From positions 3,067 through 67,066 of the forward strand of contig CAKREH010000017.1 of assembly GCA_934317215.1 (NCBI GenBank): a stretch of 64,000 nucleotides of DNA. Direction: 5' to 3'. Both the position numbers and the translations under genes were made by a program. Below the pieces are notes generated by a model. That model worked only from the letters and a program-made list of their open reading frames with translations, had not been told where the DNA came from and did no database searches. Of this stretch, positions 63,494-64,000 are shown piece after piece (the stretch's first letter is position 1; each line of letters opens with the position of its first letter). This DNA is from an uncultured Roseburia sp. (lineage in GTDB: Bacteria; Bacillota; Clostridia; Lachnospirales; Lachnospiraceae).

Positions 63494-64000
63494 TTATCTA
63501 TCTGCTCTCTTCCATTTTGCAACAGCATTTCTCACCCGGCAGTCAATATCCAGACGTGCACTGCGGCATTCTTTCGGGTATTTTCCTGCTGCCTGAAATG
63601 CCAGTTTTATAAAGAGTCCGGATCCAACTGGCAACATCGTCTTTAACATACTCTCCGGAAAAACGAAATGAGTCCCATGCTCGTAAATAACAGACTCCAA
63701 CCTGCATGTGTGTGGATATTCTTTCATACGCTGCTCCATTCGGCGTATATATTTTGCAGTATCCCACAACACATCATCTTCCGCACCGATCAGCAATACT
63801 GTTCCATGGATTTTTTCAATCCTGATCATCTCATCTTCTTGGATTGGATGCACCTTTTCCGAATCATCAAACAGTTTTCTTGAATTGATCATATCACCGG
63901 TCCGTTTTGTTTCTTTCTCAATTACATGCCAGTAATCCGGATGTTTATAGCAAAAAGGCATATACGGAAGGGGTTCTCCTTTGTAAGAAAAAAGAGATTC
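63494..64000 (-). CDS. BAAT-type acyl-CoA thioesterase/acyltransferase, C-terminal part (partial)
   Basis: About 168 codons; the gene continues past the window end, since the frame stays open from 63961 to 64000 (SYKGEPLPYMPF across the apparent first ATG). The alpha/beta-hydrolase block PIQEDEMIRIEKIHGTVLLIGAEDDVLWDTAKYIRRMEQRMKE with the following YEHGTHFVFP matches the C-terminal domain of the bile-acid-CoA:amino-acid acyltransferase/acyl-CoA thioesterase family; the Asp and His of the triad are visible. The nucleophile lies outside the window. Substrate unknown. Confidence 0.8.
   Translation of the reverse strand, partial: ESLFSYKGEPLPYMPFCYKHPDYWHVIEKETKRTGDMINSRKLFDDSEKVHPIQEDEMIRIEKIHGTVLLIGAEDDVLWDTAKYIRRMEQRMKEYPHTCRLESVIYEHGTHFVFPESMLKTMLPVGSGLFIKLAFQAAGKYPKECRSARLDIDCRVRNAVAKWKRADR

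Noticed and set aside
63343..63612. 89-codon plus-strand ORF with hydrophobic helices
   Set aside because: No ribosome site, and its end is antisense to the thioesterase-like gene; AT-rich DNA often gives such frames.
1..64000. Search for CRISPR arrays, tRNA genes, rRNA and intact insertion sequences
   Set aside because: No regularly spaced repeats, no T-loop/acceptor patterns and no full transposase gene were found by eye; only the Rpn remnant hints at mobile DNA.

Overview
The window looks like chromosome from a low-to-mid GC Firmicute of the family Lachnospiraceae, most like Roseburia or a close relative. The gene content points there: many GH3 enzymes, AraC-type regulators, PD-(D/E)XK AAA-ATPases, an MptD-type ECF transporter, a CIRCE-controlled hsp20 and a tRNA-Ile T-box leader. 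Strong AGGAGG ribosome sites and TTGACA/TATAAT promoters agree with this. Almost all genes lie on the minus strand, so operons read right to left. No rRNA, tRNA, CRISPR array or intact insertion sequence was found.

Region 1 (1-17.8 kb) is mostly housekeeping: an S1-domain protein, a two-component system, glycogen phosphorylase (glgP) directly behind isoleucyl-tRNA synthetase (ileS) under a T-box leader, a DHH phosphoesterase/HAD phosphatase/M32 carboxypeptidase group, branched-chain aminotransferase, an ECF S component, a flavin reductase-like protein and a small membrane protein. Region 2 (17.8-25 kb) is a tightly overlapping five-gene transporter operon: an ECF importer (S, T and fused A-A') plus a heterodimeric exporter-fold ABC pair, next to a TetR gene with a palindromic operator. 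Region 3 (25-33 kb) is accessory: a broken Rpn-like gene, a GtrA membrane protein, a membrane-tethered GH3 enzyme with swapped domain order, an AAA-ATPase/nuclease protein, and a YczE-cytidylate kinase fusion controlled by a MarR gene with a 50-bp palindrome.

Region 4 (33-51 kb) is the centre of interest, a complete rhamnoside-utilisation locus. It holds a two-permease sugar ABC transporter, a cytoplasmic NagZ-type GH3, a GH78-type rhamnosidase, a chemoreceptor, rhaB-rhaA-rhaD, beta-phosphoglucomutase, an AraC regulator and a large AraC regulator fused to a GH39 domain whose acid/base glutamate is replaced by glutamine. The inferred scheme is that an intact rhamnosyl-glucoside is imported and GH78 frees rhamnose for RhaABD. 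The His-dependent GH3 may then release beta-glucose-1-phosphate for beta-phosphoglucomutase. Two near-identical 67-bp terminator hairpins bracket the enzyme/transport part.

Region 5 (51-64 kb) carries a membrane-fused spermidine synthase-like protein, a second AAA-ATPase/nuclease, a GHKL/LytTR two-component system, a classical GH3 beta-glucosidase, a secreted Ig-like protein with an Asp/Tyr tail, an OmpR-type two-component system, hsp20, and the 3' part of a BAAT-type acyl-CoA thioesterase that runs off the window. Short palindromic repeats recur in intergenic DNA throughout. Some sit on ribosome-binding sites and some next to terminators.
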